Notes: generated from the letters alone by a model not told the origin. A DNA stretch of 64,000 nucleotides from CAVZLD01 sp963776055 (GCA_963776055.1 CAVZLD010000008.1:62001-126000); one strand, 5' to 3'. Positions 26,905-37,345 are shown, numbered from the stretch's first letter. Program-made: numbers and translations.

Positions 26905-29376
26905 TCAGCTTTGGGGAATCGGCACCGGCTGGACCTTCCAGATTTCGTCGCAGTATTGGCGGATGGTTCGGTCGGACGAAAAGAATCCGCAGCGGGCCGT
27001 GTTCAGAATCGACATTCGCGTCCATATCGTCGGATCGCGATAGGCGGTCGCGGCTCGCTCACAGCAATCCACGTAGGCAGCGAAATCTTCCAGAACGAAG
27101 TACGGATCATGGTTCAATAGAGAATCGATGATGGGCTGGAACAGCGAGGAATCACCGTCGGAAAACTGTCCGGAAGCGATCGCATCGATGACCTGTTTTA
27201 GTTCCGGCTGGTTTTCGTAACAATCTCGCGACCGGTACCCCGCGGCCTGTTTGGCGAAGACTTCCTCTGTCGTCAGGCCGAACAAAAAGAAGTTTTCTTC
27301 GCCAACCAGTTCCCGGATTTCCACGTTTGCTCCGTCGAGTGTTCCGACGGTCAGGGCTCCATTCAGCGCAAACTTCATATTGCCGGTCCCCGACGCTTCT
27401 TTGCCGGCCAGTGAAATCTGCTCCGACAGGTCTGCTGCGGGGTAGATACGCTCGGCCAGCGAGACATTGAAGTTCGCCGGAAACAGGACATTGATTCGGC
27501 CGTGCACGGTTGGATCGTGGCAAATCACGTGCGCTACATTATTAATGAGCTTGATGATCAACTTCGCCATCCGGTATCCCGGTGCAGCCTTTGCACCAAA
27601 AAGAAAGGTTCGTGGGACAATGTCGGGCGGGTTCGTATCGCCGAGTCGTTGATACAACCAGATGATGTGCAAGACCTTGAGTAGTTGACGTTTGTATTCG
27701 TGCAGTCGCTTGACCATCACATCAAACAACGAGCGAGGATCGGCCTCCAGGCCATCGCGCTTTAGGAGAAGCTGTGCCAGGACGCGTTTGTTCTCCTGTT
27801 TGATTTGACGCCAAGCCTGTTGGAATTCTGGTGAATGGCAGTGTGCCTCCAGCTTCTGCAATTGACTCAGGTCCGTGACCCATTCCTCTCCGATCGTATC
27901 GGAAATCAGCTTTGACAGACCGGGATTTGCCTGTCGCACGAACCGTCGGGGCGTGACACCATTCGTCTTGTTCTGAAATCGATCGGGCCAGACATCGACA
28001 AAATCTCGGAAAGTGCGTTCTCGCAGCAGGCGAGAGTGAAGTTCTGCCACGCCGTTGACGGCGAAGCTGCCGACGATTGCGAGATGTGCCATGCGGATCT
28101 GACGCGGCGCTCCTTCTTCAATCAACGACATTCTCGCGACACGAGCTTCATCTTGGGGGAACCGATGGCGGATCTCATCCAGAAACCGTCGATTGATTTC
28201 GTAAATGATTTCCAAGTGCCGCGGCAATAGCCGGCCAAACAGCTCCACCGGCCATTTTTCGAGTGCTTCGGGCAGTAGAGTGTGACAGGTGTAGGCGAAA
28301 GTCCGGCGGGTGACGTCCCAGGCGTCATCCCAATCCAGAAAATACTCGTCCATCAACAGCCGCATCATTTCCGGAATCGCGACGACCGGGTGCGTGTCGT
28401 TCAGTTGGATGGCTGCCTTTTCCGGAAGTTGTGCCCAGTCATCATTTAGTAACCGAAAGAGCCGCAGAATATCGCGTAGAGAGCAGGAGACGAAAAAATA
28501 CTGTTGCTGCAAACGCAACTCCTTTCCCTGCGGCGTCACATCGTTGGGATACAGGACTTTGGAGATGTTTTCCGAATACACTTTGCCTTGGACCGCCCGG
28601 GCATAATCCCCGACGTCGAACAGCTGGAAATCAAATTCCTCCGTGGCGCAAGCGCGCCAGAGTCGCAGGATATTCACGTGCGGTGTTCGGTAGCCCGGCA
28701 CAAGCGTTGTACACGGTTCGCCGAGGACCTTTTGCTTGGGAACCCAGCGCACACGCCAATTTCCGGCCTTGTCTTCGTACCGTTCCGTACGGCCCCAGAA
28801 TCCCACCTCGACCATTTCATCCGGTTGGATAAACTCCCAGGGGTTTCCCTGCAGCAGCCATTCATCGGGTCGTTCCACCTGCCAGCCGTCGAGGAAAGCC
28901 TGTTGAAAGATCCCGAACTCGTATCGAATCCCGTAACCGATTGCGGGGACGCCAAGCGTAGCGAGCGAGTCGACGAAACAGGCGGCCAGACGTCCCAGGC
29001 CCCCGTTGCCTAGACCAGGCTCGACGTCCAAGGCGAACATCTCCTGCAGGTCAATCCCGTTGCGGTGGCAGGCCGCCTGTGCCAACTCGAGCGTGTCCGT
29101 GTACAGCATATTCTGCTCGAGTTGCTTGCCGGGCAGATATTCGGCCGAGAGGTAAAAGACCGCTTTGGGGTTTGTCTTGTAGTAGACGTCCAGCGTTCTT
29201 CGCCATCGGTCGATCAGATGATCTCGGACGGCGTAGGACAGCGCGATGTACACATCCAGCATCGAGGCGGTTTGCAGCGCCTGTCCGTGCGTGTGGTACA
29301 GATTGTCGACGATCAACTGTTCAAAGGTGTCGACATTTTGGTCGATCATACGGGAGGGCAACTGTGAGCCGTTCAT
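26905..29376 (-). CDS. glgP: Glycogen/alpha-glucan phosphorylase
   Basis: Releases glucose-1-phosphate from alpha-1,4-glucans with a pyridoxal phosphate cofactor. Seen: full-length 823-residue GT35 protein with NPKAVFYLSAEYLPGKQL, the glycine-rich EPGLGNGGLGRLAACFVDS, LNDTHP, TNGVTPRRF, MVKRLHEYKRQLL, and the cofactor site EASGTGNMKFALNGAL with Lys 668. ATG at 29376 has GAGGA about 9 nt upstream. It follows a phosphofructokinase gene by 66 bp on the same strand, so stored glucan breakdown and glycolytic entry are probably co-expressed. Nothing unusual in the active site. Confidence 0.96.
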   Translation of the reverse strand: MNGSQLPSRMIDQNVDTFEQLIVDNLYHTHGQALQTASMLDVYIALSYAVRDHLIDRWRRTLDVYYKTNPKAVFYLSAEYLPGKQLEQNMLYTDTLELAQAACHRNGIDLQEMFALDVEPGLGNGGLGRLAACFVDSLATLGVPAIGYGIRYEFGIFQQAFLDGWQVERPDEWLLQGNPWEFIQPDEMVEVGFWGRTERYEDKAGNWRVRWVPKQKVLGEPCTTLVPGYRTPHVNILRLWRACATEEFDFQLFDVGDYARAVQGKVYSENISKVLYPNDVTPQGKELRLQQQYFFVSCSLRDILRLFRLLNDDWAQLPEKAAIQLNDTHPVVAIPEMMRLLMDEYFLDWDDAWDVTRRTFAYTCHTLLPEALEKWPVELFGRLLPRHLEIIYEINRRFLDEIRHRFPQDEARVARMSLIEEGAPRQIRMAHLAIVGSFAVNGVAELHSRLLRERTFRDFVDVWPDRFQNKTNGVTPRRFVRQANPGLSKLISDTIGEEWVTDLSQLQKLEAHCHSPEFQQAWRQIKQENKRVLAQLLLKRDGLEADPRSLFDVMVKRLHEYKRQLLKVLHIIWLYQRLGDTNPPDIVPRTFLFGAKAAPGYRMAKLIIKLINNVAHVICHDPTVHGRINVLFPANFNVSLAERIYPAADLSEQISLAGKEASGTGNMKFALNGALTVGTLDGANVEIRELVGEENFFLFGLTTEEVFAKQAAGYRSRDCYENQPELKQVIDAIASGQFSDGDSSLFQPIIDSLLNHDPYFVLEDFAAYVDCCERAATAYRDPTIWTRMSILNTARCGFFSSDRTIRQYCDEIWKVQPVPIPQS

Positions 29377-29442
29377 GGGTGTGTCCTCGAATTTCGCGGT
29401 GCTCAGCTTGCAAGGATCGCACGGATGATCGCAGGTTCTTCT

Positions 29443-30732
29443 TCACCAATCGGGTTGCCCGGTCGCCGACAGCACCGCATTCCACAGGTCACCGGTGACA
29501 TCCATTGTTTTCTTCTCCGCCACGACCGCACTGATGGGGACATGGAGAAAATCGCTATTCCACAAGCCGATGAGGGTGTCCGTTTTTCCGGCCATCGCCG
29601 CGTGCACTGCATAGCGCGCCATCTGATCGCTCAGGATCCGGTCGTAAGCGTTTGCTGGAACACTGCGAATAAAGTAACTGGGATCAATGTACTTCAGGTT
29701 GACGGGAATCCCGCGGCCCTGAAAATGGCTGACGATCAACTGCTTTAGAAACGGTCCGATATCGTGTCGTTGAATGTTGCCGGATGCGTCCTTCTGATCA
29801 ACTGCATCGGCAAACAAGTGCTGTCCAGCCCCCTCGGCAACAACCACCAAAGCGTGATTCCGCTTCAGGATCCGACGCTCGAGCGCGGCGAGAAATCCGT
29901 TCTCTCCCTCGATCGGAAAGGGTACCTCGGGAACCAGTACGAAATTGGCGTCCTGGTTGGCCAGGGCGGCGCCGGCCGCGATGAACCCGGCGTCACGTCC
30001 CATCAGTTTTACCAGTCCGATCCCATTCGGCGCGCTACAGGCTTCCGTGTGCGCGCCACGCAGGACTTCGGCCGCCTTTTCCAGAGCGGTGGCATAGCCG
30101 AAAGTAACAAAGACGTACGGGATATCGTTATCGATCGTTTTGGGTACGCCGACCACCGACTTGCACAAACCGCGCCGTGTGATTTCTTGATAGATCGCGT
30201 GGGCGCCGCGTTGCGTTCCATCACCGCCCACGCAAAAAAGGATGTCGATGTTCTGACGTTCAAGAAACTCCACCGTCACTCGTGGATCTTGCGGACCGCG
30301 CGACGTACCCAGCCTCGTGCCGCCCTGTTGGTGGATCCTGTTGACGAATTCCGCGGATAGCTCCAACGGTTCCAGTCCCGATTCCGGATTCAGCCCGAGG
30401 TAACCGTTGCGAATTCCAAGAACTCGCTTTACGCCGTAGCGGAACGTCAACTCAAGATAGACCGACCGAATGACGTTATTCAATCCGGGGGAGAGACCGC
30501 CACAGGTAACAATCGCGGCTGTCGTCTTCCGGGGATCGAAGAAGATCTTCTCACGCGGTCCCGCCTGCTCGAACGTCAGTGGTTCCACTGCGTCTGTGGC
30601 TTCTGGGACCTTCAACTGATACCGCACGCGACAGCAATCGTCGGCATATTGAAAGGTTCCCATATCCAGCAGCGGCGAAGCCAGCTTGCATTCACCAACC
30701 GTCCCGACCAGCAATTGATCCTGAGTGATCAC
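29443..30732 (-). CDS. 6-phosphofructokinase, plant-type ATP-dependent group
   Basis: Phosphorylates fructose-6-phosphate in glycolysis. Seen: AAIVTCGGLSPGLNNVIR, FCVGGDGTQRGAHAIYQEI, VGVPKTIDNDIPYVFVTFGY, and GLVKLMGRDAGFIA. GGDG rather than GGDD points to ATP as phosphoryl donor, while PKTIDND is the form found in plant ATP-PFKs and PPi-PFKs; the combination matches the plant-type ATP group. 429 residues. The start is GTG at 30732 with GGAGAAGGA upstream. Followed by glgP. The donor should be regarded as predicted, since donor specificity in this family has exceptions. Confidence 0.88.
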   Translation of the reverse strand: MITQDQLLVGTVGECKLASPLLDMGTFQYADDCCRVRYQLKVPEATDAVEPLTFEQAGPREKIFFDPRKTTAAIVTCGGLSPGLNNVIRSVYLELTFRYGVKRVLGIRNGYLGLNPESGLEPLELSAEFVNRIHQQGGTRLGTSRGPQDPRVTVEFLERQNIDILFCVGGDGTQRGAHAIYQEITRRGLCKSVVGVPKTIDNDIPYVFVTFGYATALEKAAEVLRGAHTEACSAPNGIGLVKLMGRDAGFIAAGAALANQDANFVLVPEVPFPIEGENGFLAALERRILKRNHALVVVAEGAGQHLFADAVDQKDASGNIQRHDIGPFLKQLIVSHFQGRGIPVNLKYIDPSYFIRSVPANAYDRILSDQMARYAVHAAMAGKTDTLIGLWNSDFLHVPISAVVAEKKTMDVTGDLWNAVLSATGQPDW

Positions 30733-30823
30733 GCTTTCCTTCTCCTATTCCTTCCGCTGTGGGGATGGGACGGTGGCACGGGGGCGGGACCGGCCCAGTC
30801 GTCTTGCGGGGTATTCTACCACG

Positions 30824-32702
30824 TCAGAAGTCGCTGAGGTTTCGCGGTGGCAGGGCGACACGCAACGCGTTCACCACCGCCACGACATCGATTACCTCCT
30901 GTGTCACGGCACCGGCGACCGGCGGCAGATACCCGGCCGCCGCCACAAACATGCCGATCACGCTGAGGGCCATCCCGCCGAGGGCACTCTGGAGTGCGAT
31001 CCGCCGCATTCGCCGACTGATGTGCATTAGCTCGTCGACTTTCTCCAGTGAGCTGTCCATGATGACGGCATCTGCCGCTTCGATTGTCACATCGCTGCCT
31101 TGTCCGAAGGCGACACCGACGGTGGCAGCCATCAACGCCGGCGCGTCATTGATACCGTCTCCGACAAAGACCGTCCGCGCCCGTTGGGTTTCCGCTTGCA
31201 CGATGGCCAGTTTCTCCTCTGGGCTCTTCCCGGCGTGGATTTCCTGGATTCCGACTTCTTCCGCCAAGTAGCGGACTTCGGATTCACGGTCGCCCGACAG
31301 GAGCATGATTCGGTTGACCTCGTGATGAGGGCGCAGGTGGTCGACAAACAGCGCAACGTCATGTCGGGGAGTGTCTCGGAATCGATACGTGGCAGCATAT
31401 TGGTCGTCGATCAGAACGACGCACTCCAAACCACTTCCGGAATCCGGCAGCCATTGCGCTGCGTCTGGATGAGTTTGTAGCAGTCCCTGGCGACTGGTGA
31501 TCTGCACGCGGCGCCCACCAACGAGACCGGCTAGTCCCTCGCCCGGTCGCTCGCTGATCTGGCTCGCCTCGCGAACCATTACACCTTCCTGCTGTCCGGC
31601 TTGTACGATCGCGCTGGCCAACGGGTGCTTGGAATACTGTTCGATGCTACTGACCAACGACAAGACTTCACTGGCCCGAAAACCGTCCGCGGTCAATTGT
31701 TCCGTCAAATGCGGTTTGCCGTAGGTCAGCGTACCCGTTTTGTCGAAAATGAGTGTGCGACAGGTATCGACGGTCTCCAGGATTGCCGGATCGCGAATGA
31801 TAATTGCACGCCGAGCGGAAAGGGAGATCGAGCCGATGACCGCCACGGGAATTGCGATCAACAACGGGCAAGGTGTCGCGACAATGATCACGGCCAGCAA
31901 TCGTACCGGGTCGCCGCTCAGGAACCAGGCCGCCAGACCCAGGCCCACGGCGAACGGCGTGTAGTAGGCTCCGAGTCGGTCGGCCAGCCTGCGGATGCGT
32001 GGCCGATGCTGCTCCGATAACGCGCATGACCTCCATGATCTTCGAGTAACGCGAATCGACCGCCCGTTTGTCCGCCCGAATTGTGAGCGCCGATTCCCCG
32101 TTGATCGCACCCGAATAGACCGTCGAGCCGGGGGTTTTTGACATCATGTACGGCTCGCCGGTCAGGTAGGATTCGTCCATCACCCCGTGCCCTTCCGTCA
32201 CCGTGCCGTCGACGGGACAGATTTCGTGAGGAAAAACCAAGACGATATCCCCCACACGAACGTCCTCGAGCTCCACGCTTTCGATCCGTGATTCGACCCG
32301 GCGGTGCACCACGCTGGGCATCCGTCGGGCTAGGGCATGCAGCACCGACGAGGCACTGCGAACGGCGTAAGCTTCCAACGCTTCGCCGCCGGAGAGCATC
32401 AAAATTACGAGCACTCCGGCAAGGTATTCGCCCAGAAGGACGGACGTCACAATCGAAAGCCCGGCGAGAAAATCCGATCCGAAATCGCCACGGGCCATCT
32501 TCTTCAACAGGTCCCACACGAGCGGCACGCCACCCACGAGAAAAGCGAACCACAATGGCGATTGCACTACCGATTCCGACGCTTCGGTTGCCCAACGCAG
32601 CACCAGGTGCACCGTGATCGCCCCGATGGAAAGCAAGGCAATGACCGCCTGCTTGCTCTTCACCAAATGTGAAGACAGGATTGTCGGAGAAGCAGATTTC
32701 AT
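30824..32702 (-). CDS. P1B-type metal-transporting ATPase (P1B-5-like), one frame shift
   Basis: ATP-driven transition-metal exporter of the inner membrane. Seen: no N-terminal metal-binding domain; membrane helices from about residue 20; DESYLTGEP; the TM metal motif ATPCPLLIAIP; the phosphorylation site IFDKTGTLT; QYSKHPLASAI (the HP motif); VFVGDGINDAPAL; and a last helix with TQEVIDVVAVVNALR. TPCP with QExxD is the pattern described for the P1B-5 group (nickel/iron/cobalt suggested), though the hemerythrin tail of some members is absent. The frame shifts near 32020 (VMRVI to SEQHRPRIRRLADRLGAYYT). Start ATG at 32702. Upstream of the phosphofructokinase by 91 bp. Metal is not determined by sequence alone. 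Confidence 0.85.
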
Positions 32703-32920
32703 CGGGAACTCGCATGGAAGTGGACAGGGACCCCTCAGGTGAGGGCAATATATCTAGGTGTCCCGACGTCGAACAGGCAGCCAGGTTGCCGTTGCGGATG
32801 AATTTCCGGCTCGCCCACGGCTTGTGGGAGGCGCCCCCTGGAAAGCAAGCCTTGTGTGCCGTAATGTTGGAGAGACTTTTTCGGCATGGCTGTGGAACGG
32901 ACCGGGTTGGCACTCGAACA

Positions 32921-34073
32921 ATGGATGCTCTCGAATACGCACAAGATTTGATCCGCTATAACTCCGTCAGTTGCCGGTCGAATGTCGAGATCAGTGACTA
33001 CGTGCAGGAACGGCTGGAAGGACAGGGATGCACGGTCGAGCGGCTGGAGTACGATGACGACCAAGGTGTCCGCAAAGTCTCACTCGTGGCCAAGAAAGGG
33101 ATTGGAACCGGGGGGCTGGCCTATTTCGGTCACACGGATGTGGTTCCGGCTGACGCCTGGACGGGGCCGGAAGGTAATCCGTTCCAGCCCTGTGTGCGAG
33201 AGGGGCGACTGTACGGACGCGGTAGCTGCGACATGAAGGGTTCCATCGCCGCGATGCTGGCTGCGGCGGAGCGGTTTCCCGCCGATCGGCTTCGCGAACC
33301 GCTGTACATCATCTGTACGGCCGACGAAGAAATTGGATACGGGGGCGCGGCGCATCGTAGCCAAACGATCGCGCTGGTTTCGAGAAATGGTCGAGCAGGA
33401 CAGTCGTGGTATCGTGGGGGAACCCACGCGGTTGCAGGTCGTCCATGCCCATAAGGGAACATACGGATTCCGCGCCGTGTCGGTCGGCCACGCCGCTCAC
33501 TCCAGCACGGATGAGGGACTCAATGCGAATCTGGCGATGATCCCTTTTCTGGTCGAAATGAAAGCGATCCATGACGAAACGTTGAGGGAGCCGGCGTGGC
33601 AGAACGAGGACTTTGATCCGCCGTCGATCAGTTGGAATATCGGAATCAATGACCACACGGCCGCGGTGAACATCACACCGGCGCAGAGCATCTGCACGGT
33701 CTACTTTCGACCGATGCCCGGCCAGGACCCGGAACTCCTGCTGCAGCGTGCTGCGGACGCAGCGAAGCGGTGTGGCCTGCAATTGCAACGGATGCACACC
33801 GCACCACCCGTGTACGTCGACCCCACTTCTCCGTTCGTCCGCGATATGCTGCGGTTGACCGGGAATTCAACTTCGCAGACCGTGAGCTACGGCACCGACG
33901 GTTGCATGTTTTCCGAATTGCGCAATCTGGTGTTGCTGGGGCCCGGAGATATCGTGCAAGCACACACCTCGGATGAATGGATATTGCTGGAGGATCTCAG
34001 ACGCGGAACGGAGCTGTACACAAGGATCATCGAGCAATCATGCTGTGAAAATGAAGGCGGCGGGCATGCATGA
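32921..34073 (+). CDS. M20-family metallo-deacylase (ArgE/DapE type), one frame shift
   Basis: Di-zinc amidohydrolase removing an acyl group from an amino acid. Seen: YFGHTDVVPADAW (H71, D73), GSCDMKGSIAAML (bridging D104), CTADEEIGYGGA (E136, E137), a dimerisation domain with KGTYGFRAVSVGHAAHSS, and the last zinc ligand in IVQAHTSDEW. The frame changes near 33350 (GGAA to RRIVAK...), after which the family sequence continues. ATG at 32921 has a weak ribosome site. The downstream acetyltransferase gene overlaps or abuts this stop, so the pair may acylate and deacylate related amino acids; acetylornithine or N-acetylglutamate would fit, unproven. Confidence 0.85.
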
Positions 34074-34500
34074 CAAACAATTAAGTCCGGTGGTCATCCG
34101 ACAGGCGGCACCAGAGGACATTCCGCAGATCCAGGAGTTAGTGGAGCCGTTCGTGCAACATCGAATCCTGCTGCCCCGCACCGATGAGGAATTCCAGCGC
34201 CTGGTCGTGCACGGGTTCGTGGCGGAAGCCGAAGGACAGATTGTGGGATTTGTGGCGCTGGAAGTGTACTCGCGAAAAATGGCTGAGCTGCAGTGCTTGG
34301 CGGTGGCAGCCGGCTTCCAGCGACGAGGTCTGGGGCAATCGCTCGTCCGGCGCTGCGTGCAACGCGCTTGTGAGCTGAACGTGCACGAGTTGATGGCCAT
34401 CACCGCTTCGGACGCCCTGTTTCGCAGCTGCGGCTTTGACTACTCGCTGCCCGATCAGAAGAAGGCGCTGTTTCTGCAGCCCTGCTCGCACGAGCCGTAA
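34066..34500 (+). CDS. ArgA-like GNAT acetyltransferase
   Basis: Short acetyltransferase (144 residues) resembling the C-terminal catalytic domain of N-acetylglutamate synthase. Seen: VVIRQAAPEDIPQIQELVEP, LQCLAVAAGFQRRGLGQSLV with the acetyl-CoA loop RRGLG, then FRSCGFDYSLPDQKKALF, close to the ArgA ending with its KKAL. ATG at 34066 has AAGGCGG 8 nt upstream and overlaps the M20 stop by 8 bases; ATG at 34051 is an alternative. The lone GNAT form of N-acetylglutamate synthase is known in several bacterial groups. Role in arginine synthesis is inferred. Confidence 0.83.
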   Translation: MHDKQLSPVVIRQAAPEDIPQIQELVEPFVQHRILLPRTDEEFQRLVVHGFVAEAEGQIVGFVALEVYSRKMAELQCLAVAAGFQRRGLGQSLVRRCVQRACELNVHELMAITASDALFRSCGFDYSLPDQKKALFLQPCSHEP

Positions 34501-34568
34501 CGAAGTACGGCGCGTCGTCGCCCTTCGGCGGTAGTATTTGCGGCCAATCCAACTCGCCGGAAATGGCA

Positions 34569-36035
34569 CTAGTCCGCCGCCGCACCGGCTTGCGAGATCG
34601 CTCGGTAGTGCTCGTTCAGGATCTCGTGGTACTGGCCATAGCTGGGAAAGAAGGGCGGTTGATTGCTCTGGTTCCACTGCTCGTAGAGTTTCGACAGCCG
34701 CTGTACCTGATCCGGGTGAGATTCCGCCAGATTCGTTTCTTCTGCCGTGTCCGACGCCAGATTGTACAGCTGGCCGGGTCCACCGCGGGCCAGTTGCACC
34801 AGTTTCCAGTCACCGGCGCGGACGGCCCATTGCTGGCCATTTTCCTTTCGCCAGAAGAGTGCTCCGTGCGGCGGTTGGGATTCCTTTCCGCACCAATGGG
34901 GAATCAGATTCTTGCCTTCCAGCCGGCCGTCATCCACACGACCACCGGCGACGGCGAGCGCCGTGCAGACCAGGTCCATCGATTGCACAGGGTGATGGAA
35001 GGTTGCTCCCGCCGGTAGCGTGCCAGGCCACTGGGCCACAAAGGGAACGCGAATTCCGCCCTCGTACAGGTCGCCCTTCTGTCCCCGCAACGGATCATTG
35101 CAGGAGCCGTTTGCCCTTTCTGGACCACCATTGTCACTCAAGAACATCACCAACGTCTTATCCCGCAATTGGAGCTCTTCAAGGCATTGCAGAATACTTC
35201 CAATTCCTTCATCCATCGATCGGACCATGGCAGCATAAGCGCGCCGTTTGGGGTCCGAGATCGATCGAAACTGCTCCAGCAACTCTTGGGGTGCCTGCAT
35301 TGGAGTGTGCGGTGCGTTGTAGGCCACGTACAGGAAGAACGGTTCACTGCGGTGCGATTGAATGAACTGAACCGCTTCCTGGGAGAGGACCGTTGTCAGG
35401 TAATCCTCGAGAATTTCCGGGCGACCGTTTCGCTGCAGCGGCTCAAAATATCCCTCGCCGGTGGGCTTCAGCAGATCCACTTCAAAGTAGTTGTGGCCAC
35501 CGCCGAGAAAGCCGTAGAAGAAGTCAAATCCGCGGCGTTTCGGGTGAAACGGCAGGGCGGCTCCCAAGTGCCATTTGCCCACCATGCCCGTAGCGTATCC
35601 TTGCTGCTGCATGCGGGTGGCAATCGTCGTTTCGCGCTGCGGTAAGCCCATCCAGCGGTTTTGCGTGTCGTAGGCGATGTTCCGTTCGTAGCCGAATCGA
35701 TGTTGGTATCGCCCGGTCATCAACGAGGCACGCATCGGACTGCAAAACGGATGGGCCGAATAACCGTTCGTGCAACGGACTCCCTCCGCCGCCAGCCGAT
35801 CGAGATGAGGCGTGGGGATGTCCTTTGCTCCTTGAAAACCGACATCGGCATAACCCAGGTCGTCGGCCAGAATCAAGACGACGTTCGGTCCTTTGGATTC
35901 GGCAGCGGCCGCCACGGGGACCGCAAACGGATCCGCCAACGCGCTGATCAGAAGCCAACAGCAGACCACGCATTGCGAAAGGACACGAGATCCACCGGCC
36001 TTTGGTAAGTTGCACGCGAGTGTTGCTTGAGTCAT
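34569..36035 (-). CDS. Sulfatase (formylglycine-dependent), exported
   Basis: Second arylsulfatase-fold enzyme, 488 residues. Seen: ATG at 36035 with GGGGAGG about 8 nt upstream, leader to about residue 46, LILADDLGYADVGF (metal-binding Asp pair), the formylglycine site FCSPMRASLMTGR (C98), MVGKWHLG, YNAPHTPMQAP, FLSDNGGPERANG and KGDLYEGGIRVPF; the C-terminus carries LYNLASDTAEETNL. All catalytic elements are present. It follows the Gfo/Idh/MocA gene by 23 bp, suggesting desulfation and oxidation steps of one glycan pathway. Closest named types are N-acetylgalactosamine-6-sulfatase-like enzymes; substrate not assigned. Confidence 0.94.
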   Translation of the reverse strand: MTQATLACNLPKAGGSRVLSQCVVCCWLLISALADPFAVPVAAAAESKGPNVVLILADDLGYADVGFQGAKDIPTPHLDRLAAEGVRCTNGYSAHPFCSPMRASLMTGRYQHRFGYERNIAYDTQNRWMGLPQRETTIATRMQQQGYATGMVGKWHLGAALPFHPKRRGFDFFYGFLGGGHNYFEVDLLKPTGEGYFEPLQRNGRPEILEDYLTTVLSQEAVQFIQSHRSEPFFLYVAYNAPHTPMQAPQELLEQFRSISDPKRRAYAAMVRSMDEGIGSILQCLEELQLRDKTLVMFLSDNGGPERANGSCNDPLRGQKGDLYEGGIRVPFVAQWPGTLPAGATFHHPVQSMDLVCTALAVAGGRVDDGRLEGKNLIPHWCGKESQPPHGALFWRKENGQQWAVRAGDWKLVQLARGGPGQLYNLASDTAEETNLAESHPDQVQRLSKLYEQWNQSNQPPFFPSYGQYHEILNEHYRAISQAGAAAD

Positions 36036-36058
36036 GAATACCTCCCCGTAGATTGATT

Positions 36059-37345
36059 CTATTTTCGTTGGGTTAGGCCGGGCAGTGCCGTCGGATAAGT
36101 GCCGTCGGCCAGCGGTTGAATTGGGGGTTTCGCATCGAACCGATATTCCGGCAACGAGAAGCTGTGGGTGGACTGCAACGCTTCCTCCCAGGTGATCTCC
36201 TGTCCGGTGTAACAGACCATCTGTGCCAGAATCGCGAGCATCGTGCTGATGAACATGTAGTTGCCGTTGTTGATCGGTTGACCCTTGCGAATTCCCTCGA
36301 ACAACTCCTGATGTTCCACATCGTACATGCTGGGCGAATTCGTCTCACGATACCGCCATGGATTCTCCCCCTCAATTCGACACCGATTGGGCAACAGTGC
36401 TTTGCCTTTCGCGCCCAGGATCGTGTCGGTTGTTTCGTTGTGGCACCCCGGAATATCTCGGCAATACGCGTAAATGCGGGGTCCATCGGCGTACTCGTAC
36501 ACCACCGCGTGGTGGTCGTACAGATCTCCGAATTGGGGATCCGTACATACCTGCCGTCCCCCCATTCCCCAGGCTTTGGCCGGCGGCACATCGCCGAGTG
36601 CCCAGGAAGCCTTGTCAATGCTGTGGATCAATTGCTGCGCCGTTTGATCTCCGGAGAGCCAGTTGAAGTGGTACCAGTTCTGGAACTGGTACTCCATCTC
36701 GCTCCAACCGGGTTGCCGTTCGCGCACGATATAGGGTGACGTCAAGTACTCTTCCTGGATCGCCACGATCTCGCCGATGGCGCCGTCGTGAACACGCTTG
36801 ATCGTTTCCCGGACGCCGAGATCATAGCGCCAGCACAACCCGGATACGACGCTCAGCCCCTTTCGCGCTGCCTCGGCACACGTTTGCTTCACGAGCAGCA
36901 GTCCCGGCACGTCCAGCGCGTGCGGTTTTTCACAGAACACGTGTTTGTTTGCCTGAATCGCCGCCTGCAGGTGCAGGGGATGAAAATGTGACGCCGCGGC
37001 GATCAGCACCACATCGACACACTCGATCACCTTCTGGTATGCATCGAAGCCAACGAACAAATGATCGTCTTCGACCTCCACCTGATCGGGTTTCGCTCTC
37101 TGCAGCAGTTTGTGTGCGTTCTGCACTCTGTCTTCGAAAATGTCGGCCAGTGCCACCAGTCGCACGTCCGGGCCGGCATTCATCGCATTTACAGCTGCGC
37201 CACTGCCCCGACCCCCGCAACCGATGACGCCGATTCGAATCTGGTCACTTCCGGCGGCGTGAACCGAACGGGATCGCGTCAGCGGAGTGGCCAACGTGGC
37301 GCCGGCCGCGAGGGAAGATTTCAGGAAGTTTCGACGAGTGGTCAT
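36059..37345 (-). CDS. Gfo/Idh/MocA family oxidoreductase with Tat leader
   Basis: Exported NAD(P)-dependent dehydrogenase, 428 residues, intact. Seen: ATG at 37345 with AAGGAG about 8 nt upstream; twin-arginine leader TTRRNFLKSSLAAGATLATP; Rossmann motif IGVIGCGGRGSG; FCEKPHALDVPG with the conserved EKP lysine; GLCWRYDLGVRETIKRVHDG; and the middle domain WYHFNWLSGDQTAQQLIHSI with catalytic His. First gene of a pair with the sulfatase 23 bp downstream. Such enzymes oxidise sugars, often at C3 to keto-sugars; the actual substrate is unknown. An in-frame upstream ATG at 37417 is not preferred because it precedes the twin-arginine leader by 24 unconserved residues. Confidence 0.93.
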   Translation of the reverse strand: MTTRRNFLKSSLAAGATLATPLTRSRSVHAAGSDQIRIGVIGCGGRGSGAAVNAMNAGPDVRLVALADIFEDRVQNAHKLLQRAKPDQVEVEDDHLFVGFDAYQKVIECVDVVLIAAASHFHPLHLQAAIQANKHVFCEKPHALDVPGLLLVKQTCAEAARKGLSVVSGLCWRYDLGVRETIKRVHDGAIGEIVAIQEEYLTSPYIVRERQPGWSEMEYQFQNWYHFNWLSGDQTAQQLIHSIDKASWALGDVPPAKAWGMGGRQVCTDPQFGDLYDHHAVVYEYADGPRIYAYCRDIPGCHNETTDTILGAKGKALLPNRCRIEGENPWRYRETNSPSMYDVEHQELFEGIRKGQPINNGNYMFISTMLAILAQMVCYTGQEITWEEALQSTHSFSLPEYRFDAKPPIQPLADGTYPTALPGLTQRK

